Assembly (NCBI RefSeq): GCF_014843005.1
Contig: NZ_JACYXM010000001.1
Span: 310,001 to 374,000, forward strand
Length of the DNA stretch: 64,000 nt
Reading direction: 5' to 3'
Source: Rhodanobacter sp. DHG33
GTDB lineage: Bacteria > Pseudomonadota > Gammaproteobacteria > Xanthomonadales > Rhodanobacteraceae
Of the stretch, positions 33,144-43,822 are shown piece by piece (positions within the stretch are counted from its first letter, which is position 1; the number at the start of each line of letters is the position of its first letter). A program made the position numbers and the translations under genes. Below the pieces are notes generated by a model. That model ran no database searches, was not told the DNA's origin, and worked only from the letters and a program-made list of their open reading frames with translations.

Positions 33144-33536
33144 TTAGCGCTTCGAGAACTGGGTGGCGCGGCGGGCCTTGTGCAGACCGACCTTCTTGCG
33201 CTCGACCTCGCGAGCGTCGCGGGTCACGAAGCCGGCCTTGCGGAGCGGCGACTTCAGGGTTTCGTCGTACTCGATCAGCGCGCGGGCGATGCCGAGGCGG
33301 ATCGCGCCGGCCTGGCCGGTGATGCCGCCGCCTTCAACGGTGACCTTGATGTCGAACTTGTCGGTGTTCTGGGTCAGTTCGAGCGGCTGGCGCACGATCA
33401 TGCGCGAGGTCTCGCGACCGAAGAACTGGTCGAGGGTCTTGCCGTTGACTTCGATCGCGCCGGTGCCCTTGCGCAGGAACACGCGGGCGGCGGAGGTCTT
33501 GCGGCGGCCGGTGCCGTAATTCTGCTGAATCGCCAT
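33144..33536 (-). CDS. rpsI: 30S ribosomal protein S9
   Basis: 130 residues with the S9 signatures [15 protein letters not shown] at the N-terminus, [19 protein letters not shown] in the middle and the basic tail [17 protein letters not shown], whose last Arg contacts tRNA in the ribosomal P site. It is encoded 9 bases after rplM, the standard rplM-rpsI pair. The tRNA-Gln gene follows on the same strand. Confidence 0.98.
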   Translation of the reverse strand: MAIQQNYGTGRRKTSAARVFLRKGTGAIEVNGKTLDQFFGRETSRMIVRQPLELTQNTDKFDIKVTVEGGGITGQAGAIRLGIARALIEYDETLKSPLRKAGFVTRDAREVERKKVGLHKARRATQFSKR

Positions 33537-33545
33537 GATGGTTCC

Positions 33546-33974
33546 TTAAACTTCCAGCGCCTGCGGCTGCTGCGCGGTGTGCGGGTGCTCGGCGCCGCCG
33601 TACACCTTGAGCTTGCGATACATCTCGCGGCCCAGTGCGTTCTTCGGCAGCATGCCCTTGACGGCGATCTCGATCACGCGCTCCGGGTGGGTGGCCAGCA
33701 TGTCCTTCAGACTGGTGGTCTTGAGGTTGCCGACGTAGCCGGTGAAGCGGTGATACATCTTGTCGTCCAGCTTGGCGCCGGTGACCGCCACCTTCTGTGC
33801 GTTGACCACGACGATGTAGTCGCCGGTGTCCACGTGCGGGGTGAACTCAGGCTTGTGCTTGCCGCGCAGGCGACGCGCGATTTCGGTCGACAGGCGACCG
33901 AGCGTCTTGTTGGTGGCGTCCACCACGAACCAGTCGCGCTTGACGCTTTCTGCCTTGGCGCTGAAAGTTTTCAT
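33546..33974 (-). CDS. rplM: 50S ribosomal protein L13
   Basis: 142 residues starting MKTFSAK, with [14 protein letters not shown], the [12 protein letters not shown] block, [14 protein letters not shown] and [19 protein letters not shown], all diagnostic of L13. The protein assembles early into the large subunit. It is the first gene of the rplM-rpsI operon. A promoter-like pair, TTGCGC and TATCAT with an 18-base spacer, lies at 34069-34040 upstream. Confidence 0.98.
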   Translation of the reverse strand: MKTFSAKAESVKRDWFVVDATNKTLGRLSTEIARRLRGKHKPEFTPHVDTGDYIVVVNAQKVAVTGAKLDDKMYHRFTGYVGNLKTTSLKDMLATHPERVIEIAVKGMLPKNALGREMYRKLKVYGGAEHPHTAQQPQALEV

Positions 33975-34039
33975 TTCGAGATACCCGTATGCCGCCAGCG
34001 AGGGCGGTTGCACATTAATCGGTGAAGCAAAGAGGCGGA

Positions 34040-34069
34040 ATGATAGCGAAGCTGTCACCGCCTGCGCAA
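34040..34069 (-). promoter_or_regulatory. Probable promoter of rplM-rpsI
   Basis: Reading the minus strand: TTGCGC (34069-34064), an 18-base spacer and TATCAT (34045-34040), about 65 bases before the rplM start. The same 130-base gap must also hold the promoter of the divergent glcF-like gene. Confidence 0.5.
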
Positions 34070-34108
34070 GTCCACCGAGTGGGTGGGCTGTGGGCCGGCG
34101 ATGATAGC

Positions 34109-35305
34109 ATGCCCGACATGGCACTTGAACAGCCCCCTACACGCATCTCGGAACTGGCTGATCAATGCGTGCAATGCGGCCTGTGCCTGCCCGCCTGCCC
34201 TACTTACGCGCTGGACCGCAGCGAGTCGGAATCGCCGCGCGGACGCATCGCCATCGCCGCCGCGCTGGCCCGCGGCGCGGCGGAGCCCACGGCGGAACTG
34301 CGCGCCCATCTGGACCATTGCCTGGGCTGCCTGAGCTGCCAGCGGGCCTGCCCCGCCGAAGTGCGCTACGACGAACTGCTGATCGGAACGCGCGCCCTGC
34401 TTGGCCCCGCACCGCAGCGCCCCCGGCTCCTGCTGGGCCTGCTGGGCCTGCTGCAGCGCCCACGCCTGCTGCGCGCACTGCGCCGGATCGGCGCGGCGCT
34501 CGGTGCAACGCGCTGGAGTCGTGCACTGGCCCGCCACCTGCCGCCCTATTCGCCGTGGCGCACCGCGCTTGGATTGTTGCCCGCCACGTCACCGTTGCCG
34601 TTGCCGCGAGGCGATGCGGCCGGCGCCGAACTCGCCCTGTTCCCCGGCTGCGTGGCCAGCGTCGAGGATGCCGAGGCGCAACAGGCGGCGCTGACTCTGC
34701 TGCGCGCCGCCGGCTACCGCATCCACGTGCTGCCCGCGTTCTGTTGTGGCGCGATGGATCTGCACGGCGGCGAAACCGCGGGGGCGGAGCAAGCCGCCCG
34801 GCGCGTGCGGCAAGCATGGGAGGCGAGCGGCGCCACGCGCCTGTTGAGCGTGACGTCCGGCTGTCTCGGTACGCTGCGCCAGGCACTGCCCAATGTCCCC
34901 GTGCTCGATCCGCTGACCCTGTTGGCCGAACGCGCCGAACGCCTGCGCTTCCGTCCACTGCCGCTGCGCGTGGCGGTGCACCTGCCCTGCACCCAGGCCA
35001 ACGTGGCGCGCAGCGAGACCGCGATGCTGAAGCTGCTGCACCGCGTGCCGCAGCTCGAAGTCGCGTCGCTGCCGCGGCCGCCAAGCTGCTGCGGCGCGGC
35101 CGGCAGCCATCTGCTGGAATTTCCCGAACGCGCGGCGCAGTTGCGCGAAGCCGCGCTGCAGCCGCTCGCCGCGCTGGCGCCGGCGCGGCTGCTGTCGTCC
35201 AATATCGGCTGCCGCCTGCATCTCGCCGCCGGCGACGACGCAAAGCACTGGACCACGCAGCACCCGCTGAGCCTGTTGGCGCAGCAACTGGAGGATCGCC
35301 CATGA
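34109..35305 (+). CDS. GlcF-like iron-sulfur protein (glycolate/lactate oxidase type)
   Basis: A 398-residue protein (395 from ATG 34118). Two 4Fe-4S ferredoxin motifs lie near the N-terminus: [14 protein letters not shown] and [12 protein letters not shown]. Two CCG domains follow ([13 protein letters not shown]...[11 protein letters not shown], and HLPCTQANV...SCCGAAGSH), as in GlcF and LutA/heterodisulfide-reductase-like subunits that pass electrons from a flavoprotein. No glcD/glcE partner is adjacent. The stop overlaps the coq7 start (ATGA), linking it to ubiquinone, a plausible electron acceptor of such oxidases. Confidence 0.85.
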   Translation: MPDMALEQPPTRISELADQCVQCGLCLPACPTYALDRSESESPRGRIAIAAALARGAAEPTAELRAHLDHCLGCLSCQRACPAEVRYDELLIGTRALLGPAPQRPRLLLGLLGLLQRPRLLRALRRIGAALGATRWSRALARHLPPYSPWRTALGLLPATSPLPLPRGDAAGAELALFPGCVASVEDAEAQQAALTLLRAAGYRIHVLPAFCCGAMDLHGGETAGAEQAARRVRQAWEASGATRLLSVTSGCLGTLRQALPNVPVLDPLTLLAERAERLRFRPLPLRVAVHLPCTQANVARSETAMLKLLHRVPQLEVASLPRPPSCCGAAGSHLLEFPERAAQLREAALQPLAALAPARLLSSNIGCRLHLAAGDDAKHWTTQHPLSLLAQQLEDRP

Positions 35306-35943
35306 ACGCACGCACGCTCGGCCCGCTGGACCGCCTGCTCGCCGGCATCGAACGCGCGCTGGAGACCGTGTCCGGCGCACCGGAGGCGAACCGTCCCTCG
35401 CCCGCCCGCGGCACCGCCGATGCGGAGCTGGACGACGCCGAACGTCGCCATGCCGCCGGCCTGATGCGCATCAACCACACTGGCGAGGTCTGCGCGCAGG
35501 CGCTGTACGACGGCCAGGCCGCCCTGGCCCGCAACGAGGCGAACCGCGAACACCTGCTGCACGCCGCCGCCGAGGAAACCGACCACCTCGCGTGGTGCGC
35601 CGAACGCCTGAAGGAACTGGACAGCCGCCCCAGCCTGCTCAACCCGCTGTGGTACGCCGGCAGCTACGCCATCGGCGCGCTGGCCGCGCTGGTTGGCGAC
35701 GCGGTGAGCCTGGGTTTCGTGGTGGAAACCGAGCGCCAGGTGGAAGCACACCTGGCCGAGCACCTGGATCGCCTCCCAGCGCAGGACGAACGCTCACGCG
35801 CCGTGCTGGCGCAGATGCAGGCCGACGAAGTGCGCCACGGGCAGGATGCGCAGGCGCGCGGCGGCATCGACCTGCCGTTCCCGATCCCGCAGCTGATGCA
35901 GGCCAGCTCGATGGTGATGAAGACGGTGGCGTACCGGGTCTGA
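35302..35943 (+). CDS. coq7: Demethoxyubiquinone hydroxylase
   Basis: A 213-residue di-iron monooxygenase of ubiquinone synthesis, replacing UbiF in many proteobacteria. The carboxylate ligands are visible in [35 protein letters not shown] and [10 protein letters not shown] (two ExxH-type motifs). The C-terminal helix [18 protein letters not shown] matches the membrane-facing end of the family. It is translated in overlap with the glcF-like gene. The neighbouring minus-strand gene is convergent, 10 bases beyond. Confidence 0.95.
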   Translation: MNARTLGPLDRLLAGIERALETVSGAPEANRPSPARGTADAELDDAERRHAAGLMRINHTGEVCAQALYDGQAALARNEANREHLLHAAAEETDHLAWCAERLKELDSRPSLLNPLWYAGSYAIGALAALVGDAVSLGFVVETERQVEAHLAEHLDRLPAQDERSRAVLAQMQADEVRHGQDAQARGGIDLPFPIPQLMQASSMVMKTVAYRV

Positions 35944-35953
35944 GCCCGCTGCC

Positions 35954-36283
35954 TCAACCGGTGAGCAGCGGACCGATCTTCCGTTCCAGCAATGCCACCA
36001 GTTCGGGCTGCATGCAGTCGTAGCGATCCGGGATATCCGCGCACACCACGCGCTTGCCCCTGAGCCGGGCACCGAACTTCTGCACCAGCCGCGCCTTGTG
36101 CTGGCGCTCCATGACCACGACGAGATCGGCCCAGTCCACCTGCGCCGCGTCGAGCACCGTCTGCGCATCCGGCGCCAAGCCCGCGGAATCCGTTTCCACG
36201 CCACGCACGCCGGCGAATACCGCCTCCGCCGTGGGACTGCGCAGGCGGTTGCGGCTGCAGACGAAGAGCACGTGTAGCGTCAT
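35954..36283 (-). CDS. Short low-molecular-weight protein tyrosine phosphatase-like protein
   Basis: A 109-residue protein whose N-terminus VLFVCSRNRLRSPTAE has the C-x5-R-S phosphate loop of LMW-PTPs, followed by DSAGLAPDA, VVVMERQHKARL and a C-terminal CADIPDRYDCM with an Asp in the general-acid position. It is about 40 residues shorter than typical LMW-PTPs, as known for a compact subgroup. Targets are unknown. Start 36283 (MTLHVLF) is favoured over 36289. The speD terminator lies between this gene and speD. Confidence 0.8.
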   Translation of the reverse strand: MTLHVLFVCSRNRLRSPTAEAVFAGVRGVETDSAGLAPDAQTVLDAAQVDWADLVVVMERQHKARLVQKFGARLRGKRVVCADIPDRYDCMQPELVALLERKIGPLLTG

Positions 36284-36291
36284 GGGCAAAG

Positions 36292-36314
36292 AAAAAACCC
36301 GCCTTGCGGCGGGT
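36292..36314 (-). terminator. Rho-independent terminator of speD
   Basis: On the minus strand, acccgcc-gcaa-ggcgggt is followed by TTTTTT (A run 36292-36297 on the plus strand). It lies 7 bases after the speD stop and overlaps the start region of the LMW-PTP-like gene. Confidence 0.85.
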
Positions 36315-36320
36315 CTTTCG

Positions 36321-37106
36321 TCACATCAGGTTGCGGCCGTGGAACAGCTCCTCGATCTCCCGGCGCAGCAGCGACTCGATGCGCTGGCGCTCCTTGAACG
36401 AGAGGTCGTCCGCGTGGGCGTCGAACAGGTAGGTATCGAGGTCGAAGTCCTTCACGTGCATCTTCGTGTGGAACATGTTTTCCTGGTACACGTTGACGTC
36501 GAACATCTCGTACTTCTGGCGGATGTGGCGCGCCAGGTAGTCCTGCACCGAGTTGATCTTGTGGTCGATGAAGTGCTTCTTGCCCTTCACGTCGCGGGTG
36601 AAGCCGCGCACGCGGTAGTCGCACACCACGATGTCCGACTCGAAGCTGTCGATCAGGTAGTTCAGCGCCTTCAGCGGCGAGATCACGCCGCAGGTGGCCA
36701 CGTCGATGTCCGCACGGAAGGTGGCGATGCCGTTGTGCGGGTGCGTTTCGGGATAGGTGTGGACGGTGATGTGGCTCTTGTCCATGTGCGCCACCACCGC
36801 ACCGGCGATCGAATCGCGACCGAGCTTCTCGACGATGGGCTCCTCGGAGATCAGGATGGTGACCGAGGCACCCTGCGGGTCGTAGTCCTGGCGGGCCACG
36901 TTGAGGATGTTCGCGCCGATGATCTCGGCCACGTCGGTGAGGATCTGGGTGAGGCGATCGGCGTCATACTGCTCGTCGATGTATTCGATATAGCGCTGGC
37001 GCTGCTCTTCCGACACCGCATAGCAGATGTCATAAATATTGAAGCTCAGGGCCTTGGTGAGGTTGTTGAAACCCTGCAGGCGCAGGCGGGGCAAAGGCTT
37101 GACCAC
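36321..37106 (-). CDS. speD: S-adenosylmethionine decarboxylase proenzyme
   Basis: A 261-residue enterobacterial-type (AdoMetDC class 1A) proenzyme that supplies the aminopropyl group for spermidine. Self-cleavage should occur at Lys110-Ser111 in [14 protein letters not shown] to create the pyruvoyl group; His116 and Cys139 ([10 protein letters not shown]) occupy the expected processing positions. The C-terminal half ([23 protein letters not shown]) is typical of the long type. It is divergent from clp with a 249-base intergenic region. No spermidine synthase (speE) is adjacent. Confidence 0.97.
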   Translation of the reverse strand: MVKPLPRLRLQGFNNLTKALSFNIYDICYAVSEEQRQRYIEYIDEQYDADRLTQILTDVAEIIGANILNVARQDYDPQGASVTILISEEPIVEKLGRDSIAGAVVAHMDKSHITVHTYPETHPHNGIATFRADIDVATCGVISPLKALNYLIDSFESDIVVCDYRVRGFTRDVKGKKHFIDHKINSVQDYLARHIRQKYEMFDVNVYQENMFHTKMHVKDFDLDTYLFDAHADDLSFKERQRIESLLRREIEELFHGRNLM

Positions 37107-37158
37107 GACGACTCTCCATGACCGAATCTAACGATCAGCAGATGAGGCGGGTTAGCAC

Positions 37159-37197
37159 CAAGGGTCCCCGCGGGAATTCGGACGATGGGGACCCTTG
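37159..37197. promoter_or_regulatory. 11-bp perfect inverted repeat between speD and clp
   Basis: caagggtcccc (37159-37169) and ggggacccttg (37187-37197) are perfect reverse complements with a 17-base gap. It lies 53 bases upstream of speD and about 160 bases upstream of clp. There is no U tract, so an operator or an RNA leader hairpin is more likely than a terminator. The protein that might bind it is unknown. Confidence 0.5.
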
Positions 37198-37355
37198 TCT
37201 CCCACGATCCGGCGAACACCCACGGCTACCCGCCATGAGCGAAAGACTGCGAAGTATGCGGCAAAATCTTGAAAAACAGAACCTCCGTCAATCCATCCGG
37301 CTTTGACATAATGGGATGATGGGGTGCGGGCACCATCCAAGGGGTACAAAACAAC

Positions 37356-38051
37356 GTGGCGCTACTCAAATATCAGCTTCAGCAGGCCTTCGAACGTTCG
37401 CAGGCACCGCTCGCGTTTGCACCGGACCCGGCTTCGATGGAGCGCTTCCTGGCGTTGTGCCATCGCCGCCGCTATCCCGGCAAGACCGCGATCATCCGTC
37501 CCGGTGACCCGGCCAACACGCTGTATTACGTCATCGACGGCTCGCTGGCCGTGTGCACCGAGGACGAACAGGGCCGCGAGCTGATCCTGGCCTACATCAG
37601 CCGGGGCCAGTTCATCGGCGAGATGGGCCTGTTCGTGGAACAGGCGCAGCGCGAATCGGTGGTGCGCACGCGCAGCGTGTGCGAGATGGCCGAAGTCAGC
37701 TATGAGCGCCTGTTCACGCTGCTGAAGGGTCCGCTGGCGGAGGAATGCCCCAAGATCCTGTTCGCCATCGGCTCCCAGCTCACCCATCGCCTGCTGCGCA
37801 CCTCGCGCCAGGTGAGCCGCATGGCCTTCATGGACGTCACCAACCGCATCTCGCGCACCCTGCTCGACCTGTGCGAGGAGCCGGACGCGATGAGCCATCC
37901 CGACGGCACCCAGATCCGCATTTCGCGGCAGGAAGTGAGCCGCATCGTGGGCTGCTCGCGCGAGATGGTCGGCCGCGTGCTCAAGCAGCTCGAAGAGCAG
38001 GGCATGATCGACGTCTCGGGCAAGACCATCGTGGTGCGCGGCACGCGCTGA
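37356..38051 (+). CDS. clp: CRP/FNR-type global regulator Clp
   Basis: 231 residues from a GTG start preceded by aagggg. The N-terminal cyclic-nucleotide-binding fold includes RRRYPGKTAIIRPGDPANTLYYVIDG and GQFIGEMGLFVEQAQRES; the C-terminal HTH is ISRQEVSRIVGCSREMVGRVLKQLEEQG. The pattern closely matches Xanthomonas Clp, a regulator of virulence and extracellular enzymes whose DNA binding is blocked by c-di-GMP. speD is divergently adjacent, as in Xanthomonas. Several c-di-GMP enzymes occur elsewhere in this window (49884-50891 and 60900-63791). Confidence 0.93.
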   Translation: MALLKYQLQQAFERSQAPLAFAPDPASMERFLALCHRRRYPGKTAIIRPGDPANTLYYVIDGSLAVCTEDEQGRELILAYISRGQFIGEMGLFVEQAQRESVVRTRSVCEMAEVSYERLFTLLKGPLAEECPKILFAIGSQLTHRLLRTSRQVSRMAFMDVTNRISRTLLDLCEEPDAMSHPDGTQIRISRQEVSRIVGCSREMVGRVLKQLEEQGMIDVSGKTIVVRGTR

Positions 38052-38095
38052 ATCCGCACCGGCGGCATGCGGCCTGCCTGTATCATGGCCGGCCC

Positions 38096-40192
38096 ATGCT
38101 CGCCGACACCACCAAGGACGCCATCCGCGCCGCCTATGCGCGCCTGAAAGACGGCCTGCCGGGCTTCCGCCCGCGCGCCTCGCAGGGAAAGATGATCGCC
38201 GAAGTGGCCAAGGCGCTGGCCAGCGAAGGCGGCGTCGCCGCCATCGAGGCGCCCACTGGCACCGGCAAGTCCATGGCCTACCTGATCGCCGGCCATGAAG
38301 TGGCCCGTGCGCAGAAGAAGAAGCTGCTGATCGCCACCGCCACGGTGGCTCTGCAGGAACAGCTGGTCGAACGCGACATTCCGCTCTATCTGCAGCTCTC
38401 CGGCCACACGGCCAAGGTGGCGCTGGCCAAGGGTCGCGGCCGCTACCTGTGCCCGCGCAACCTGGCCATGGCACGCAACAGCCTCGCCGGCCCGGCGCAA
38501 TCGGGCTTCGGTTTCGATGCCGACCTCGCGCTGTGGAGCAAGCCGCCCGCCGAACGCGACAAGCAGGCCTTGTCCAAGCTCGCGCAGGCCTTCGACGAGG
38601 GCCAATGGAACGGCGACATGGATGCCGCACCCGAGCCCGTGAGCGACCTGCTGCGCCCCATGCTCACCACCAGCGCCGGCGGCTGCACCAACCGCAAGTG
38701 CGGCCACTTCATGATCTGCCCGTTCTTCGCGGCGCGCCGCGCGGTGGACGACGCCGACGTCATCGTGGCCAACCAGGACCTGGTGCTGGCCGACCTCACC
38801 ATGCCGGGCGACGACGACAACTGGGGCGGCGTGATCCTGCCGCGCCCGGACGAAACGCTGTACGTGTTCGACGAAGCCCACCACATCCCCGGCAAGGCCA
38901 TCGACCGCGGCGCCTCCGACGTGCACATGGCCGCCACCGTGCGCCAGCTGAGCCGACTCGGGCGGCAGGTGCACGCGGCCTATTCGCTCACCGACAAGGA
39001 AAGCCTCGGCAAGCTCACCCTGGATGCCGGCGACGCGAAACTGCAGGAGCTGAGCGACGCGCTCGAGTCGCTGGAAAAAGAAATCCGCCTCGGCTGGCTG
39101 CCCGATCACGCCGAGACCGAGCCGATGTACCGCGGCTCGCTGGGCCGCCTGCCCGAGGCATGGGTCGAACACGCACGCATGCTCAGCCTGCAGGCCAGCG
39201 AAGTGCAGCGCTGGCTGGCCGCCGTGCGCCGTGCGGTGGTGGAGATGACCGACGGCGGCCCCACGCAGGAGGCGCTGTCGCGCGAGCTCGGCATCGCGCT
39301 GGAACGCATAGGCAAGCAGGCCGGGTGCTGGCAGGCATGGGCCATGGAAGATCCCGACCAGATGCCGCCGCTGGCGCGCTGGGTCACCCTCACCGGCGAT
39401 CAGCAGCTGGTCTGCCACGCATCGGCGGTGTCCGCTGCGGGCCTGCTCCGCAGCGTGCTGTGGGGCAATGCCAGCGGTGTGGTGCTCACTTCGGCCACGT
39501 TGAGTGCGGGCGGCAACTTCCGCGGCTATGCCGATGCGGTGGGCCTGCCCGACGACGCGGCCACGCTCAGCCTGCCTTCGCCCTTCGATCTCGCCGCGCA
39601 GGCGCAGCTCGAAGTGCCGGCCATGGACGCGCTGCCCGACGCGCGCGAGGAGCATGCGCAGGCGATCAGCGACTGGCTGGCCGAACACCTCGACTGGAAC
39701 GCCGGCAACCTCGTGCTGTTCACTTCGCGCGCCAAGCTCGACCGCGTGCTGCAGCGCCTGCCGATCGACAAGGTGCGCAAGGTGCGTGCGCAGGGTTCGC
39801 TGGGCAAGACGCAGCTGATCGCCGAACACATCGGCGACGTAGAGGCCGGCAAGGGCAGCACCCTGTTCGGCCTCGCCAGCTTCGGCGAAGGCCTCGACCT
39901 GCCCGGCAAGCTGTGCGAAACCGTGGTCATCACCCAACTGCCGTTCGCCGTACCCACCGACCCGGTGGGCGCCACCTACGCCGAGTGGCTGGAATCGCGC
40001 GGCCGCAACCCCTTCATCGAGGTGAGCATCCCCGAAGCCACGCGCCTGCTCACCCAGTACTGCGGCCGCCTGATCCGCAACGAGAGCGACAGCGGCCGCA
40101 TCGTGCTGCTGGACCGGCGGGTGGTGACCAAGCGCTATGGGGCGGGGATGTTGCGGGCGTTGCCGCCGTTCAGGCGGGTGATCGAGAGATAG
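38096..40192 (+). CDS. dinG: ATP-dependent DNA helicase DinG
   Basis: A 698-residue XPD-like SF2 helicase (5'-3'). Walker A is EAPTGTGKSMAYL and Walker B VFDEAHH. The iron-sulfur cluster Cys residues are in GRYLCPRN, GGCTNRKC and MICPFF. C-terminal helicase motifs include VVLTSATLS, LFGLASFGEGLDLPG and TQYCGRLIRNESDSG. It unwinds R-loops and forks. The ATG at 38096 directly precedes the family N-terminus and is 45 bases after the clp stop; another ATG at 38084 is in a different frame. Confidence 0.95.
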   Translation: MLADTTKDAIRAAYARLKDGLPGFRPRASQGKMIAEVAKALASEGGVAAIEAPTGTGKSMAYLIAGHEVARAQKKKLLIATATVALQEQLVERDIPLYLQLSGHTAKVALAKGRGRYLCPRNLAMARNSLAGPAQSGFGFDADLALWSKPPAERDKQALSKLAQAFDEGQWNGDMDAAPEPVSDLLRPMLTTSAGGCTNRKCGHFMICPFFAARRAVDDADVIVANQDLVLADLTMPGDDDNWGGVILPRPDETLYVFDEAHHIPGKAIDRGASDVHMAATVRQLSRLGRQVHAAYSLTDKESLGKLTLDAGDAKLQELSDALESLEKEIRLGWLPDHAETEPMYRGSLGRLPEAWVEHARMLSLQASEVQRWLAAVRRAVVEMTDGGPTQEALSRELGIALERIGKQAGCWQAWAMEDPDQMPPLARWVTLTGDQQLVCHASAVSAAGLLRSVLWGNASGVVLTSATLSAGGNFRGYADAVGLPDDAATLSLPSPFDLAAQAQLEVPAMDALPDAREEHAQAISDWLAEHLDWNAGNLVLFTSRAKLDRVLQRLPIDKVRKVRAQGSLGKTQLIAEHIGDVEAGKGSTLFGLASFGEGLDLPGKLCETVVITQLPFAVPTDPVGATYAEWLESRGRNPFIEVSIPEATRLLTQYCGRLIRNESDSGRIVLLDRRVVTKRYGAGMLRALPPFRRVIER

Positions 40193-40222
40193 CCACGGAC
40201 TGCGGCCACAGCTTGCCGAAGA

Positions 40223-41035
40223 TCAGGTTCCCGCCCTGCCTCCCGGCGAGGCGGCGGAACCGGCCAGGATGCCGCCGTCGATGTGCAGTTCGCTGCCGGT
40301 CATGTAGGTCGCCTCGTCCGAAGCGAGCAGGACGGCGATGGCCGCCACTTCCTCCGGCCTCCCAAAGCGCCGCAATGGCGTGTCTTTGACGAAGACCGCC
40401 ATGTTGGCTTCGCGCTCCAGGCCACTGCCAAGCATCGGCTCCCACATCGGCGTGAGCACCGCGGCCGGGTGGATGGCGTTGCAGCGCACGCGCAGCCCTT
40501 GTTCGGCGCAGTAAAGCGCCACGCTCTTGGTGTGGTTGCGCACCGCCGCCTTGCTAGATGCGTACGCGGCGGCGGCCGGGATGCCGACCACGCCGGAGCG
40601 CGACGAGATGTTGATGATCGAACCCGAGCCAGTCGCGCGCATGGCGCGGATCGCCTCGCGACAGCCAAGGAACACGCCATCCAGGTTGGTCGCGTGCACG
40701 CGCCGCCATTCGGCGAGGCTGGCATGTTCCGGGTCGTGCGGCACGAAACCGGTCTCGAATCCGGTGATGCCGGCATTGTTCACCAGCACGTCGAGTCGGC
40801 CCGAGCGCGCCAGCACCCGGTCGACCGCTTGCCGCCAATGCGTCTCCTCGCGCACGTCCAGCGGCAGGAACGCCGCCGCCCCGCCAAGCCGCGACGCCTC
40901 GGCGCCGCCGCGCACGACATCGATGTCGGTCACGTAGACCGACGCACCTTCATTGACGAAAGCCGCTGCGATGGCGGCACCGATTCCCCTTGCCGCGCCA
41001 GTCACCAGCGCGATCTTGCCCTTCAGACGACCCAT
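40223..41035 (-). CDS. Short-chain dehydrogenase/reductase
   Basis: A 270-residue classical SDR. The Rossmann motif is TGAARGIG, followed by VYVTDID (an acidic residue after beta-2, favouring NAD), NNAG, active-site Ser in NISSRSG and YASSK (Tyr and Lys). The C-terminal [14 protein letters not shown] is usual. The sequence resembles the 3-alpha-hydroxysteroid or cyclic-alcohol dehydrogenase group (LinX/CpnA-like), but the substrate cannot be assigned. It is convergent with dinG, with 30 bases between the stops. Confidence 0.85.
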   Translation of the reverse strand: MGRLKGKIALVTGAARGIGAAIAAAFVNEGASVYVTDIDVVRGGAEASRLGGAAAFLPLDVREETHWRQAVDRVLARSGRLDVLVNNAGITGFETGFVPHDPEHASLAEWRRVHATNLDGVFLGCREAIRAMRATGSGSIINISSRSGVVGIPAAAAYASSKAAVRNHTKSVALYCAEQGLRVRCNAIHPAAVLTPMWEPMLGSGLEREANMAVFVKDTPLRRFGRPEEVAAIAVLLASDEATYMTGSELHIDGGILAGSAASPGGRAGT

Positions 41036-41481
41036 GGTTGCGTCCCCAGCAAAAAGTCATGGAAAGCGAGGCGCATGAGCGCCTGCCATTCGCTTATTGC
41101 CTGGACGTGTTCATGGCACGCTGCTCCGCAGCTTCGATGGAGATTCCGATAGTCCCAAAGATGACTCGAATGATGCAATCCCACAGGGTCAGTGCCATCG
41201 GGCCTGTTCAGGCCAGAGAGGCTGATACATCGATTGGTGCCCTTTTGTGTCTATCCATTTCGCCGGAGTCTGCCATCGCCGCACCTTCGCTACCGCCAGA
41301 CATCCCGACATGGGCAAGATCATGCCGGTCGAAAGCCGCTACTACACTGAACTAAAATCTGGGCAGAAGAATTAAGGGGCCAAAGATTTCTGCCACCCGA
41401 AGCACCCATTAACAACCATATCCAGCACGTGTGTAACCAACTGCGGATCGAACCACTCGACATGAAAAGGAGGTCTAGACA
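41036..41481. other. AT-richer gene-free stretch
   Basis: 446 bases without a convincing gene. Sampled 60-base lines contain roughly 45-57% G+C, clearly below neighbouring genes. One small hairpin (aggcgc-atga-gcgcct, 41069-41084) is present. Short frames on both strands show no recognisable motif. A strong Shine-Dalgarno (aaaggaggt, 41467-41475) near the right end serves the next gene. Confidence 0.5.
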
Positions 41482-41982
41482 ATGAGTCTGAGTCCACTTG
41501 TCCCTTTTTTCACGGGACTGACGCTCACTGGCGTCATGTTGATCGGCGCAAGAGAGCATCATCTCAAGGTTGGAAACGCCGAGATTTACAAGTTCCCGGC
41601 TGCCCTCGGTTACATGATGTTCGGCATAGCCGTGCTTTTCCTGGGCGCCCCATTCTTGCCTGGTGCAAAAGGGGACATGGATTTCCTCACTTTCGCAAGC
41701 TTCTTTTGGATCATTGCGGCGCTAGTCGTCGCATTCGGATTCTATCTGCTGAAATACAGGGTCGTGATCAACGATGGACACCTGTCTGCCGGAGCCTACT
41801 TCAAGCGCCAAATTGATCTGCGTGACATCGTTGCCGCAAACCTCAAGAGAGGCAGCAGGAGTGCAGAGTTGACTCTATCCATCCGCGCCGGGCGAAAAAT
41901 TTTGCTTTCCGGCATGCTGGCCGACTTCGATTCTTTGGCACAGACGATGATCTCCTGCGCTGCAAAGAATCAACAAAGCTGA
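41482..41982 (+). CDS. Two-helix membrane protein with a PH-like C-terminal domain
   Basis: A 166-residue protein preceded by an unusually strong ribosome-binding site (aaaggaggt). Predicted helices are VPFFTGLTLTGVMLIGA, LGYMMFGIAVLFLGAPF and FFWIIAALVVAFGFYLL. The cytoplasmic end (YRVVINDGHLSAGAYFKRQIDLRDI, then LTLSIRAGRKILLSGMLADFDSLAQTMI) has the strand pattern of bacterial PH-like domains. Codon usage is less GC-rich than in the neighbours, which suggests acquisition from elsewhere. The role is unknown, and it stands alone between the SDR gene and prfC. Confidence 0.65.
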   Translation: MSLSPLVPFFTGLTLTGVMLIGAREHHLKVGNAEIYKFPAALGYMMFGIAVLFLGAPFLPGAKGDMDFLTFASFFWIIAALVVAFGFYLLKYRVVINDGHLSAGAYFKRQIDLRDIVAANLKRGSRSAELTLSIRAGRKILLSGMLADFDSLAQTMISCAAKNQQS

Positions 41983-42133
41983 AGCAGGAATTCCATACGG
42001 AATCGCACTCTGGATAAAGCGCACCGCAGTGTTTGCCCTTGGCGAATAACGGACATAGACGGCTCGGGTGTTTCCGGGCCATGAGCCAAACCAAGCTACA
42101 ATTGCCGGTTTGCGCTCCAGCTGAATTGCCGCC

Positions 42134-43735
<1,602 letters not shown>

Positions 43736-43822
43736 CCTCCGACAGGGCATGACTGAGGTCACTGGTCGCCCGCCTGCGGCGATCGCCAGACTCGCACGCA
43801 TCCAAAACCACAGGGGGTTTCC

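Noticed and set aside
37107-37355. SAM or polyamine riboswitch before speD
   Set aside because: Only one simple inverted repeat is present; no multi-helix conserved core was recognised.
40990-41355. 121-codon plus-strand frame over the start of the SDR gene
   Set aside because: It begins inside the SDR coding region on the opposite strand, has no ribosome-binding site and no motif.
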